DNA of 64,000 nucleotides from Lepidodermella squamata (GCA_047495785.1 JBLDXI010000032.1:3100001-3164000), one strand, 5' to 3'. Shown: positions 1 through 11,401, numbered from the stretch's first letter. Notes: a model not told the origin generated them from the letters alone. A program made the numbers and translations.

Positions 1-1089
1 GTATTGCATAGATTGAATAGATCGTGCAAGATGCGCCAACGAAGAGTTGCATGGTAATAAAATCAACAATGAGAACCTGCTGCGAAGTTATTGGCAGTAA
101 CGAACTTGTCAGCGTCAACATCAGGAAAAAAGTCATGAAAATTGTAGCGCAGTATACGGGCCGGTCAGGCGAGTTCGGCGGCAAAGCTGCGTGTCAAAAT
201 ACTTGTTTTGCGGATTTAAGAACTCAAGAAAACATACCAACGAAACTGATCTGAAGAGTCATGAGGCAAAAACAAGGGCCAATTAAACTGAACCAGTAGG
301 GGTAAGATCGCCTCTTCAAATTGAAAGTATATCGAACGTGGCTGAATTTTGATAGGCCAATGGTTCGCAATTCTATCAGGCCGTCAATGGATTGCAACTC
401 CCAAATAGCTGCCGGTGGCATAAAAGCAGGATATCTGAACAGCTTGTACAACGTGAAGTTGATTATTTGAGCGTTATCGAGAAGTTCAAGTTCTGTCATG
501 CAGCCATGCTGCGTATCAAATGGGAATTTTCGAAAGTCAAGGTCACCTAAATACAAAGGGTAAGATATACGGTGATGTTAGGTGATGTTGCCCCTTACAA
601 TAGATCTCTAGAGTCGTGAATGTCTGCCATGCGCTCTCACCAGTCGGGCCAAAACGAGCAAAGCCAATATTGGCCTCATCTCTGAATCAATCACATTCAT
701 TTTCAAATAATCTTTGGTTGAAGTTAGACTTGCGATCGTGTTAGAATGTACTGCCCGACTGTGGTTGTGTGCAACAAATCCGGTCGCCAGTAATTACCGG
801 CTGACACTGAAATTTTCTGGTCGCCCAGTGAGCTGACCCAGTTCTCGGCCACGCATCGGTTAATCCATGATATGCCAATGGAGGCAATAAACGAGAAAGT
901 TTGGTCAATTTCGGATAACTTCAAAAAGCGGATTGCTGAGAAGGTAATATTCGCTTGAATTGTTTCGTTCAGCATACGAGGTGGCCTCAAGCCATCGAGG
1001 CGACATTTCTGTATCAGCTCCTCTAAAGCGTCCAAATCATTACCCGATATCGTGGGAATTAGAATGAAGAGCAAAATGACTGCAGTCAT
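1..1089 (-). CDS. Cys-loop ligand-gated ion channel R0 (3' end beyond the window)
   Basis: Four exons can be read: 734-1089, 599-681, 238-546 and <1-186. Exon 1 gives a signal peptide and the first half of the ligand-binding domain, ending in a W-R-P-D motif like the family's WxPD loop A. The Cys-loop has 14 residues between its cysteines and contains FPFD. M1 ends exon 3; M2 and M3 lie in exon 4, which runs off the left edge before M4. M2 is preceded by S-P-D-R instead of the S-N-R of its paralogues, so this is the only copy with an acid at -1'. The first intron appears to use a GC donor (GCAAGT). It is a plasma-membrane channel subunit; the ligand is unknown. Confidence 0.85.
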
Positions 1090-1356
1090 GATTAAAATTT
1101 ATCGAGCTGGATAAGCGAGACAGTCTAGTAAGTTGGGAAATGTTCCCTTCGTGTGATGCTGTGCACACACTCTGAGATTGTTTCAGCATACAGAGGGCAT
1201 AATTAATGAACGCAAAAACAAGCCTCTGCTTTTGCGGCACCGATATCCTGGAAAATTGTAGGTGCAAATATTCAATAATTCCATCCCTTTATCAGTTGAA
1301 AATCAAAACCCGATATTACATATTATTATTTTCCACGGTCCTAATCTCAATAGGTT

Positions 1357-1976
1357 TTACATTCGGGAATAAATAGCAGATCCGATGAGGAAGATAAGCG
1401 CGAAGCCGGAGGTGGAAGATGTTGATGCGGACCCGGATAAAGTCGAGCAAGATAGCGAAGCTGAGTTGCAAGTGTCTGAGCAGCAGACGCAGGTCGTAAT
1501 CGAGCCTTGGTCGTTAGCTTTGCACGACCACGACGTCGTGCCGGCAGTGCAAGTCGATGCCAGAACTGCTGAGCCCAAGCCATTCGTCATCGAGGAAGCT
1601 GAAGCTACTCCATAAGGAAGATAGCAGTATCCTTGGTCCCATTTTGTAGTAGTCGTTGTGGCAGCGGTCGTGGTTGAGGAGGACGTGCTGGTCGAAGTTG
1701 TCGGAGGTATACAGCTCGGACCCATGCCGGAGTAAATGGTTTGCGAAACGACCTGATTCCCGTTAGTCGCCTTGTAAGACAGAACGTTTTTCTAAAAATC
1801 CAAAGAAATGTTAACACGCAAAAATTAAGTCGGCTGGATAGACTTACGATGCATGAAGTGCAGCCAGTGTAAACAATCATGGGCCCGCCTTCATAACCGT
1901 AATTGCAATTAATGGCCAACCCCAGGGTGCAAAAAAGGCTAATGATTAGCGCGATCGGAATTATAGCTCCTGTCAT
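1357..1976 (-). CDS. Ly6-like cysteine-rich secreted/GPI protein L1 with Ser/Thr linker
   Basis: Two exons, 1848-1976 and 1357-1792, are joined at a phase-0 GTAAGT intron. Exon 1 encodes a signal peptide (start chosen just before the hydrophobic MTGAIIP stretch) and the first cysteines, ending in G-C-T-S-C-I. Exon 2 starts with Lys, as in all six paralogues, then has a Cys, a Thr/Ser-rich linker, and a C-terminal half ending C-V-C-C-S-D-T-C-N. The final hydrophobic segment after a small-residue region suggests a GPI-anchor signal. This resembles Ly6/three-finger or nematode ET-module patterns but has three residues, not four, between CC and CN. Function unknown; extracellular. Confidence 0.8.
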
Positions 1977-2328
1977 TTTGATAATGATTCGCCTAGAAAA
2001 TAAGAAAAAAGTCATGGCTCATTTTTGCGGCCAAATTTGTCCAAAAAATTGGCAATGTTCGGTTAATGTTCAGGTATTGACCATTCTGATAAGAGCAATG
2101 AGCGAATCTGCGCCTCGCAACGTCTATTCATCGCTTGTTTTAGAGTGTTTTCACATCACTTGGCAACAAGTAGCAAATAGTGCCTGCCTATTCAGCTCGC
2201 GTCATACTCTGGCTTATAAAAAAGACATGATTTGGAATAAAAAGTGACTATTTATTCTAGTTATCATATAGCAGGGACATCATCACGGTCAATTTCCGAT
2301 ATCCAAGCAAGAGCCTATGAATCATTAT
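1977..2328. other. Intergenic, L1 promoter side and L2 3' flank
   Basis: About 350 nt between two tandem minus-strand genes. I see no coding frame or RNA gene; it should hold the L1 promoter and the L2 polyadenylation region. Confidence 0.5.
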
Positions 2329-3068
2329 TTATAGAAGAAGAGCAGCAAAAACGATGAATAAGGTTTTGCCTAGGAATGAGAGTGAAGATGCCGAATTTTT
2401 GTTGCTGCCACCTCCAGTACCGCTGCCATTATCACACTTCTTTTGAGCATCTGTGCCAGTGGCAGCGATCGGTCCGCATTGAAAACTAACAGTGTTGCAG
2501 TTATCCGAGCAACAACTGCAGTATGAAGCCGTACCGCTGTCGTTAGCATCGCATTGCGATGTCATTGTCGTGTTAGTACAAGTCGTTGGATTCGAGACTG
2601 TTGTAGGAATCGTCATCGCGCTCGCTGCGCCTGGCCCAATGACGTAGAAGCTCGAGTAGCAATAGCCATTTTGGGCCATAGTAACCGGTGAAGTCGTCGA
2701 CTGTGTTGTTGTCGAAGACGTAGATGCTGTTGTAGTAGATGAAGTGGTGGAGTCCGATGTCGTAGATGGGGTGCTAGCTGTAGTGACAGGCGCAGGCAAG
2801 CAGTTGGATCCGGTCCCGGCGTAACTAATCAGAGTATTTTTAAAGCCATTGGTCGATGAATAGCGCTGGACAATTTTCTGGCAAAAAATGGGAGAGATTT
2901 CATAATTGTCCGAAAGAATGGAATATGAGTAAAACGAACTGTGCAGCTTATGCATCCTGTATAAGTAACCAAAGAGCCGTAGCCCTCGAACCCAACATTG
3001 CAGTTGATCGCCAGGGCAACATTGGTGGCAATAGCAAAAATAACGACTGAGAATCCAAGGTTCATCAT
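2329..3068 (-). CDS. Ly6-like cysteine-rich secreted/GPI protein L2 with Ser/Thr linker
   Basis: Exons 2940-3068 and 2329-2877, phase 0. The donor is the weak GTTCGT; the next exon opens K-I-V-Q, aligning with K-N-V-L of L1. The signal peptide begins MMNLGF (a second Met follows directly). The mature protein has C-x-C spacing ending G-C-I-S-C, one more Cys, a Ser/Thr linker of about 35 residues, then the C-terminal half with C-S-C-C-S-D-N-C-N. The tail has Gly/Ser/Asn followed by a strongly hydrophobic end (FIVFAALLL), a typical GPI signal. Likely displayed on the cell surface. Confidence 0.8.
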
Positions 3069-3779
3069 TGCACGTAAAAAAATGAGATTTTATTTTCTGA
3101 TGCTTGGTAGCTGCACGCACTGGCTTTTAAGCTCAAGTTTTGTTGTTGGAAACACGAGTAGGGAAGAGATTTGTGCATTAGCCGTCTGACATCGCTAAAA
3201 CATTCGTGCGCCTAGCAAACGTCGCTAGTCACCCAAGAAGAATCATCAGCCGCCTTGGTCGATCGCACTTGACAATGCCTAGATTTTTGGACCGCATGAG
3301 TGAGGAACCTTTTTGTAGCCATGGCTCCGGCTGCCACGAAAGAATAGATAATTGGATTCGACTTCACCCACACAAACATCATGACGAGGGGCGAGTTTGT
3401 TTTTTCTTATTATAGGGCTACGTTAAGTGTGTATTCTTGGCGAGTCGCGGAATAATCTGATCTCTATGCGGAAATGTGATCAGCAAAATTTAAGGAGGAA
3501 TTTTTATCTTGCTGTTATTGCCTTGTGCGTGATTTTGCATAAACGATTTTGCAAAAACAGGAAAAAAGAGTGACCTACAAAGACTGACCTCGCATGAAAT
3601 AGGCACGTAATTACGGCTGGTTGGCGCACTTTTTCACCAAGGTCATGACCTACATATCACCACAAGCATAATTTGATTTCTAATTTGACTATTTTTATTT
3701 CCGTCCGAGTCACTTTTCTATAAATTATAATCAATTAATGTTACTATCTTCCAGTCTTTTAAAATCGGAAAGAGCAGCT
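3069..3779. other. Intergenic between L2 and L3
   Basis: About 700 nt with no convincing frame, RNA gene or repeat. It holds the L2 promoter and the L3 3' flank. Confidence 0.5.
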
Positions 3780-4359
3780 TCAGCATTTTTCAGGGAGAAA
3801 TCCCGATGCTGGTTTAATATTGCAGCTCAGTGAGGCAGCATTGCACATCTCAGTACAGCAGACGCAAACCGCCGCGGCGCCGTAGTCATTCCCGCCACAG
3901 TTTGAATGCAGCGTAGCCGCCGTGCATGACGTAGCCTTTGTGATGACACTTAGAATCATCGGTGGGGCAGGCACGATGTAGTAGTCGCTGAAACACGTGC
4001 CGTTCGTTGGGAAACTGCCAACAGCTACCGATGTCGTCGACTGTGTTGTCGTAGTCACCGCAACTGTTGTCATCGCCGTCGTATTGAGTTTGCAATCCGT
4101 GCCAGTTCCATAATACATGTGGCCGATTTTACCGAATCCGGTCGTTGAAGTGTATGTCATCGATGATTTCTAAATTCGAGTAATTTGAAAATCACGTTAA
4201 AATTTGTAAAACCCAACTCACCACACATGAGACGCATCCACTGTAGACCTTGTAGTCGGCTAGTTCATCTGATCCGTAGTAGCAAGAAATGGCATTGGTA
4301 CCCTGAGGGAAGCCGATGACAGAGATTAACAACGAAAGCAAAGCAGGGAACATTTTCAT
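3780..4359 (-). CDS. Ly6-like cysteine-rich secreted protein L3 (no GPI tail)
   Basis: Exons 4222-4359 and 3780-4169; donor GTGAGT, acceptor after TTTAG, phase 0, and exon 2 starts with Lys. The signal peptide is followed by a first half ending G-C-V-S-C-V. The linker is short for the family (about 15 Thr/Val/Ser residues). The C-terminal half has C-V-C-C-T-E-M-C-N. The protein stops soon after the last cysteines with no hydrophobic tail, so it should be soluble and secreted. A second in-frame Met two codons later (4353) is an alternative start; a TATA box lies only about 30 nt upstream. Confidence 0.8.
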
Positions 4360-4387
4360 GGCTTTTAAATTCTTGTGAAATTTCTGA

Positions 4388-4394
4388 TTTTATA
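4388..4394 (-). promoter_or_regulatory. TATA box of L3
   Basis: TATAAAA on the minus strand, 29-35 nt before the L3 ATG. With usual spacing, transcription would start almost at the first ATG, giving a near-absent 5' UTR or favouring the second Met. Confidence 0.5.
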
Positions 4395-4601
4395 CCTTTA
4401 AGCTCTCAACTTGAACGATTTTATCGCTCACCGTCACTAGGCGACTAAAATGTCTATAATAGCAACCATGGTGTCAACACAACAGATTTTATTGAGAAAT
4501 AGCAAAGCTAACCACAGAGATACAGAGATATAAAATGAGTATGGTACATGAGCTTCACTTTGAAAAAACTTCAATCAGCTCGCTTTTGTTGTTAATTTCG
4601 A

Positions 4602-5277
4602 TTAGGCTGAAGCAGCGAGAACAAGGCTTGAAATCGACAGCAGGAGCGTAGAGACAATTGCAGAGTCGTGAACGCGGCTCGCGTAGTTTTTACCCGAATT
4701 GCCAGACGGACATTGCTTGTTGGCGCCGGCTGAAGGTGGAGGGACGCAAGTCATCGCTGCAGAGTTGCAAAAGTCGGAGCAGCAGTAGCAGATGGTGATA
4801 GCAGCAGAATCGAGGCCATTGCAGTTGAACCACTCGGTGTAGTTGTTGCAAGTTGTCGGCATCTTGTACTCGCCAGGGGCAACATCATTAAGCAAAGTGT
4901 CATAGTAAGGCATGGAGCAGTAGCCGATAACAGGCGCCGTTGACGTAGTCGTCGACCCGGTTGTAGTGGTCACGGTTGTAGTCGATACGGTCGTTTGAGT
5001 TGGCAACGGCGCGATAACGCATCCTGTTCCTATTTCGTCGTAATACGTTTGACTTGATTTCGACCCCTTCGTGTCAGTGTATGTCGCGACGTATTTCTTG
5101 AAAAAAAATCGGCATTAAATTGAGTAATGGATTGATTCTAGAGAGACTTACCACGCACATGAGGCAACCTGTTGCATTGGTCATCGCACCATCAGTGCCA
5201 TCATAGCAGGTTATAGCTTCAGAGCGTCCGAAGGCGGAGATGAGTAGGGTGGCTACGAAAGCGGAAGATGCGATCAT
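4602..5277 (-). CDS. Ly6-like cysteine-rich secreted/GPI protein L4 with Thr linker
   Basis: Exons 5152-5277 and 4602-5096, phase 0, with a GTAAGT donor; exon 2 begins K-Y-V-A-T-Y. Exon 1 is a signal peptide plus C-Y-D-G...G-C-L-M-C-V. Exon 2 has one Cys, a Thr/Val linker of about 25 residues, then the C-terminal half with C-Y-C-C-S-D-F-C-N and a Pro-rich stretch with another Cys. The C-terminus is hydrophobic (IVSTLLLSISSLVLAASA), fitting a GPI signal. A TATA box lies about 85 nt upstream. Confidence 0.8.
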
Positions 5278-5358
5278 AATGTTTGTTGGTGTTGTGTATA
5301 AAAATCGTGTTTTTCTCGAAGATTAATTTGTGTGAGATCAACTTCTGCACCGGGCCTG

Positions 5359-5365
5359 CTTTATA
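5359..5365 (-). promoter_or_regulatory. TATA box of L4
   Basis: TATAAAG on the minus strand, about 82 nt upstream of the L4 start codon. Confidence 0.4.
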
Positions 5366-5671
5366 CCGCAGCCGTCGTTGTGATTTGTCATCCGGCCACA
5401 GTAACGCTATCGATTTGTACTGCGTGTTACCTGGCGAGTCTGTGAGGCGTCGCCAGGATGAGCATCGTTTTCGCACCTTAGCGATGCCATGAGGGCTGCA
5501 CCTGTCAACAGTCAGCTGTAGCAACACAACTTGGCAACAACACCAAAGGAGGAGCAAGACAAATCAGGCATGAAAAAAGTATAACACGACACTCTTCTAA
5601 CCATTATCTGGTGGTAATTTGATAAAAATGTGTCCAATTTGTATGAAAGGGTCAGCCAATTCAATTTATTC

Positions 5672-6310
5672 TCATTGCAAGACCAATAATATAAGGCAAA
5701 GAGTTTTCGAGAAGGTCCAGATGCCATTTCCCGCATTTCCAATTTCTACACCGACGTCTGAGCATTTGTTTGAAGCTGGGGCAGGATTCTGGGCAGGTGA
5801 GCAAGCCATCGACTCTAAGTTGCATAGGTCAGTGCAGCAGTAACAGAACGTAACACTTCCCGAGTCTGTTCCGTTGCAACTGATCGAATCAGTGTAGTTC
5901 GAGCACGTTGGAACTTGCGTGAAGAAGACAGGCGGCGAAAAGGTGTGCATTCTGAAGCAGTAGCCAGGGATTGGCTGGCTAGTGGTTGGAAATGCTGTTG
6001 AAGCCGGAGTTGCAGTTAACTCACTCACGTCTGGAACTGCAGATTTATCGATATTGCAAGGCCCGATCCCCAAATACCCCGCTAGATACTGTTTCGCCTC
6101 ACCTTCTGAATTCACGTAAAACGCCTTGGTTTTCTATAAAATAACCATTAAATTACGATAAATAAATAATATTGAATTTCTCACGAGACACATGGAGCAA
6201 CCTGTTGCTTGCAGTAACGACCCATCAACTCCTATGTTGCAACGAACACTTGAGCAAACTTCGACAAAAATGCATAAGAAAGAGGCGATGATAGCGCAAA
6301 ACTTGGCCAT
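5672..6310 (-). CDS. Ly6-like cysteine-rich secreted/GPI protein L5
   Basis: Exons 6185-6310 and 5672-6133, phase 0, with a GTGAGA donor; exon 2 opens K-T-K-A-F. The start is taken at MAKFCAII, which begins the hydrophobic signal; an upstream in-frame Met (6343) would add a charged extension. The first half ends G-C-S-M-C-L. The linker is the shortest in the cluster and not strongly Thr-rich. The C-terminal half has C-Y-C-C-T-D-L-C-N and ends with a hydrophobic tail (CLILLVLQ). Confidence 0.78.
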
Positions 6311-6739
6311 TTTATGCCGTGATTTTTGCAAAATGTTGTTCACGCGTTTTCGGTTTTGTTGATAGACAGAAGGTCAGCTGTATTTCGATACCTTTTCTTA
6401 TTGACCATGGCCAGTTAATATAATGGACAGGTGGCTAGCTCGGTGCACGAGCCGTAATCCTTGATGGAAAAATGCGCAAATAATTGGCTGATAGATGAAT
6501 GCTGAAACGCTGACTTCAAGCATGTTCGAAATTCGAGATTAAGGATCGATTTGTGAGTTATTCGCTCTGCTCTGTTATTTGGTTATGATTATTCGAAAAA
6601 TTTCCAAATATTTACACAAAATCAAAGGTTTATTGACACACAAAACAAATACGGAAAATTACTATTACAGCAGAAAGAAATATTTAATTTAAAGAGCTTG
6701 AGTATCGCTACTTGTTTGAAAGAAGATGTTTTTCATGAT
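6311..6739. other. Intergenic between L5 and L6
   Basis: About 430 nt, AT-rich near L6. No coding signal seen. Confidence 0.5.
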
Positions 6740-7384
6740 TTAGCATTGCTGGCTAGCTGCTGTGGCGCTGCACGAGAAGCTATCATTGTTGCAGCTGTCC
6801 GTGCAGCAGATGCAGAGAGCAACCGCGCCAGAGTCGCTGCCAGCGCAGTTTCGGAAAACTTTCGTCGCCTGGCACGATGCGTAGTCGGCCATGGAGCTCG
6901 TGACAGTATCAACGCCGAGGGTCGAGAAGTAGCCAGCGCTGCAAGGCGTCGGTTTGGCCACGGTCGTGGTCGTGGTCGTAGCGGCTGTCGTGGTTGAAGT
7001 CGTGGACGCAGGCGTCGTTGTGGTTGTAGTCGACCCGGTTGTCGTCGTCGTTGTTGTACCTGTTGTAGTTGTCGTAGATGTCGTAGACGTCGACGTTGTT
7101 GTCGTTGAAACTGTTGTAGTAGTCGGCGCTACGGCGCAAGTTTTGCCAATGGCAAAATAATTCACCTTAGATGTCGAGACACCAGCGGGCGATGTGTAGC
7201 TTTGCACTTGTTTCTGAAGGAGAAAAATATTAATAAAAAAATCCTCCTTAATTTTATTTCAACTCACAGCGCAAGATGTGCAATTCGTGTATAGGACTTG
7301 CGAGCCATCTGGGCCGGAATAGCAGGTGAGCGCTTGAGCAGCCGAAACTGCGACGACGAAAAAAACTGCAATGCGAGCAATCAT
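6740..7384 (-). CDS. Ly6-like cysteine-rich secreted protein L6 with long mucin-like Thr linker
   Basis: Exons 7268-7384 and 6740-7213, phase 0, with a GTGAGT donor; exon 2 begins K-Q-V-Q-S-Y. Signal peptide, then C-Y-S-G-P...C-T-S-C-A. The linker is the longest of the six, about 60 residues that are mostly Thr, and is a likely O-glycosylated mucin-like spacer. It is followed by the C-terminal half with C-I-C-C-T-D-S-C-N and a terminal S-Q-Q-C. There is no hydrophobic tail, so it is predicted secreted. The opposite strand shows a poly-Val frame that is only the antisense of this linker. Confidence 0.8.
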
Positions 7385-8108
7385 GTTTTTCAGTAGTTGA
7401 TCGAAATGTTCAGATTTTTTGTGTGATATCAAAAGAATGAACTGAGGATTTTATAAGCCTCGCGCACCGAATAAAGCTGGCTGCGTTGTCATTACTTATT
7501 CACCGTTTATAGAAACTCGCTCCTGGCTGCGGCCACCAAGGCTGCACAGCACCACAACAAAAAATGAGCTGTCATTTAATTTGTTCTCGCAAAATTTGGT
7601 GGCATCTTCATCGATTGCTTTCGAGCTTATTTTTTTCATGAAAATATTACGGATTTAATCGACTAATAACGAGCGGGAAGAACAGCGAAAAAGTGGAAAG
7701 AAAAAAAATTCAAGATGAGAGAAAATCAGAAAACGTACCATACTTTAACGAGGCTGCGGAAAAATACGTTTTGTTTGCTTTGGAGCTAGCTTCTTATTTT
7801 TTTCATGCTATCATAAAACACTTCAAGACAAAAGGCTCAGTCGCCATTGAGGTGTGAAACAATGTTTGCTTAGCTACACCGTCGGCAAACTCTAGCCCGA
7901 TGGAGTACAATTGGGGTCCAATTATATTGATTGTCATTATAATGATGACGCCTATCCTGTTTTTTCAACATCGAGAGCCATTTTTAAGGTAAATAATGGT
8001 TAGGAAAAATTCATCAGTCAGCATTTTGCGAAACGTTTGTTTAGCTTAAAGCATTTTCGTCTGCTATTTTCAGGACCCATTTATTTGAAATTCCACGCAT
8101 TGTCCGCG
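7385..8108. other. Divergent promoter region L6 (-) / R1 (+)
   Basis: About 720 nt separate the starts of two divergent genes. Apart from the L6 TATA box I see no coding or RNA feature. Confidence 0.5.
7449..7455 (-). promoter_or_regulatory. TATA box of L6
   Basis: TATAAAA on the minus strand, 65 nt upstream of the L6 ATG. Confidence 0.5.
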
Positions 8109-9871
8109 ATGACCTCAAAGATGGAAATTTTACTAATTCTCAGCCTGCTAATCGGATCTGTAACGCCTCGAAGGTTCACGCCTATCGAAGCCCAGCTGCG
8201 AGATGTTTTATTCGAAGAGTGTTGGCTCGAGGCCAACGCCCGACCTGTTGCCAATTACAGCGACATATTGTTCGTAAAAATGACAGTTACCCCGCTCAGG
8301 TTTCTCGGTATCGACGAAGTCAGCGAAACGTTGGTCGAAATGACTATTTTTTGAAAGCAATTATCGTTTTTTTTTTTACTTTTTTCAAGAATGTCTCTCA
8401 TAGCTCGGGTCAGTCTCTACTGGCTCCATCCTTGCATCCGGCAAGTTTGGTCCGAGCAAACAAACTGGAAGGAAGTTGAACAAATTATCGAGCCGGCTAA
8501 GCATTTATGGCTGGTACCAATTATTCACATCTCAAGCACAAATGACGTCGTTTTATCTGAGAGGTAAAAAAATGTCTATGCATCAACAATTTTTTTAATT
8601 TCTGAATTCTGAATTTTAATTTGCTGAAAAAATGGACTTTAAAGATTGCGGGTGAAAATTGCTGATTTCGAAAAAATGCCCGCTTACAAATTTAACTTTT
8701 TATTGCATCAATTAATAATTCGTCGCGCAAAAAATTCTGAAGTTATTTTCTTTTGCGCAGTCGAGATTTTTTGGGGTAATCTGAAGTTAGGAATATCGCT
8801 AGGTATTCAAACATGTTAGTGAAATCAACCTAGTGCTTCCACGTCTGTCTTCATCCAAAAGCCTTTTTGGCGACACTTTAGGGTCTCCCTACTTTTGAGG
8901 TGGATGGGTGCCTCCTAGAGCCTGCTAGAGTTGCCTAGGGTGTCTAGGGTGTAGGGTGTAGGGTGTCTAGGTTCTAGGTGTCTAGGGTGCCTCCTAGAGG
9001 TCAGAATTTTGACAATTCAAATTCACGCCAAATCCCGCTTTTCACTTGTTAACAGTATTATTCATGTAGGTATCATTGATTTCATATCATGCACTTGATT
9101 ATTAGTTTAGCCGATGATTCAATTATCACCATGTCCCCAACCGGCCGAATAAAATGGAGCCTGACGCAGCGTTTCGATGCGCACTGCTCGCTACGACTGA
9201 GAAAAATGCCTTTCGACCGTCAAGAATGCGAGTTGAGGTTCGAACTCCTCACCGATCGAAAATTCATCGATGTTAACGACACAGCTATAACTGTCAACGA
9301 ATCGGATTTCGTATCAGAAGGCAGCATCTGGAAGTACATAGACGACTGGTCGACTGTTAACCACAAAACTTACATAACCTCTCTAGATAAATCCTACGCC
9401 CAGCCGACTTATATCATTTTATACGAGCGAAAAGTTGGCTTTTATGTCACAGGGGTCTTGATACCTTGCTTTTCTTTGATGTTACTACAAATAGCATTTC
9501 TCGCCCTTCCGCCTGAAGATTCGAATAGACCTTACTACAGCGTTACTTTGCTGATGTCTTTTGTAATTCTTTTGACTTTGATTCAAAGTTCAATTCCGAA
9601 AACGTCCGAGACAATTCTTCTTGTTGTATTTGTATCCGTTCAACTTTGCATCAGTGTTTTCAGCACTGCCTATGCGCTGATTTCTTGCATGTTAGCTAGG
9701 AGCGGCTTAAAATCCGTCTCGAGAACAGTTTCTCTGCAATTAAGCGCCCCACGAAACTACGGCTTGCAGATGAGTGCTATACGGATAAGTGATTTTGTCG
9801 TTTTTCTTTGCCTGTGCATGTTTGCCCTCACGGCAACTTTCGTTATCTTCATCGAAATGGTTTATTCATGA
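8109..9871 (+). CDS. Cys-loop ligand-gated ion channel R1
   Basis: Three exons: about 8109-8329, 8390-8564 and 9106-9871. The first intron is unique in the array and falls in S-E-T|M-S, with donor GTTGGT; the second (8565-9105) is 541 nt long and repeat-containing. The protein has a signal peptide, a ligand-binding domain, a 13-residue Cys-loop with MPFD instead of FPFD, then M1, M2 (preceded by D-S-N-R), M3, a cytoplasmic loop of about 30 residues, and M4. It is the most divergent plus-strand copy. Loop A carries W-L-V-P. The start is uncertain: an upstream Met at 8037 and another at 8121 are in frame. Confidence 0.8.
8885..9000. repeat. Degenerate TCTAGGGTG tandem repeat
   Basis: Short units built on TCTAGGGTG, TAGGGTG and CCTCCTAGAG recur between about 8885 and 9000, inside the long second intron of R1. 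No other intron in the array has such a tract. Confidence 0.7.
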
Positions 9872-9971
9872 AGCGATCGGTAGATTTATCGGAAAAATCC
9901 GTTTAATTATAATCAAATAAAACAGCCCCTCATCCCCAGGCTTTCGTCTTACATTCTTAATTGAGAATAAA

Positions 9972-11243
9972 ATGAAGATTGTTATAGCCCTTTGTCTGCT
10001 TCTACCATTTATCAGCGCTCAAAAAGAAGATGAATACGAGAAATTGGTACAAAAATGTGGCCTAAATTCGCGATTGCCATTAAGCGACTCGGCAAATGGC
10101 ACTCTGAACATTCGATTCGTATTCTGGGCGATAAGATTCCTCGACATTTCCGAGGTCGATGAAACTCTGTCGATGGTCGCGAGGCTCGTTATAACATGGA
10201 ATTACACGTGTATAGCTAAAAATTGGAGCCGAGCTTTCGGAAAGCGGCAAGTTATCGTACCAGTCGATGAAATATGGCGACCGCCTGTCATGATGTCTTC
10301 ATCTGTTAAAGACCTGATCATCAGTCAAGCGTAAAATTTGTCTCTTCGGAACTTGAATGTCCGACTAAATTGAGCCATTTCTAGAGACGACAGCTTCATA
10401 GCATTATGGCCTAATGGTACGATGAAATGGGTTCTATACCTTCACGTGCATTCACATTGTATTAGAATTTTGATAATTTATCAATTTAATTTAATAAATT
10501 TATTTAGGTGATTTGGATTTTCGATATTTCCCATTCGATAAGCAGGAAGGCTGTACGGTTGGTTTTGAGTATCTGCTAGACAAGGATATTTTGTCTACAA
10601 TTGAAGTCAATGCCCTGCTTTACTCGGAAGACTTCATGTCGCCATCGAATGTTTGGGAATATTGCGGCATGAGAGGCTACGAAGCTCAAAAGCTGAACCT
10701 TGGAACTTCGGCCTTATTCAGCCAGCCTTCAGTTGATTTTTGCTTCCGTCGCAAGCCAACACCTTACGTTCTAAGCGTCCTATTGCCATCGTTTTGTCTA
10801 ATGAGTTTGCAACTGGCTTTCGTTGGTGAGTCGCTAGATTTTAAAATTGAAAATGAATTAATGACCTAATCATTTTAGCTATGCCGCCGAAAGATAGTAA
10901 TAGATCAGTTTATTGCGCGACAATTTTCATGGCATTCATTTTATTGCTGAATCTAATTCAGTCCCAAATGCCGAAAACATCGAAGCCAGTTCTCATCATA
11001 ATCTTCATTTCACTTCAAATGGTTCTAGGGATAATTTGCACTGTTTACTCGTTGATTGTCAATTCGATAGCTAGAAGCAAACGCGGCTCCAGGATGCTGT
11101 TTATTTTCGGCGAAAAACGCCCTATTTCTGTCGTTAGATTTGCTGATTTGGTGACCTTTCTTATCCTATTTTCCTTGGGCATAACTTCGGCATTTTTATT
11201 AATCATTTTTCTACTGTCTCAGCGATCCAACACTTCAGAATAA
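9972..11243 (+). CDS. Cys-loop ligand-gated ion channel R2
   Basis: Four exons: 9972-10330, 10385-10458, 10508-10825 and 10879-11243. Intron 2 splits the codon of the first Cys-loop cysteine (T|GT) and intron 3 falls between M1 and M2 after F-V. Signal peptide MKIVIALCLLLPFISA; loop A W-R-P-P; Cys-loop of 14 intervening residues (FPFDKQEG). M2 follows P-P-K-D-S-N-R. The M3-M4 loop is only about 24 residues, with basic residues. It lies 100 nt after R1 on the same strand. Confidence 0.88.
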
Positions 11244-11401
11244 AGCTGGTGAATTTCAATATTTTTCGAATAATATCGCGACAGTCTCAATTTCCTGCCC
11301 GATGGTAGCCGGGTAGGGTTAAGTAATCAAAGATGCACTTTATTTTCGGATATCCGAATAAAAGCTACCAGCAAAAAGCGATAGGGGATCACTATGAAAA
11401 A

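Noticed and set aside
1385-1615. Plus-strand 76-codon frame over L1
   Set aside because: Antisense of the L1 second exon, whose spliced minus-strand product has family-wide cysteine spacing.
6954-7160. Plus-strand open frame that is almost all Val with Asp
   Set aside because: It is the exact antisense of the Thr-rich linker of L6.
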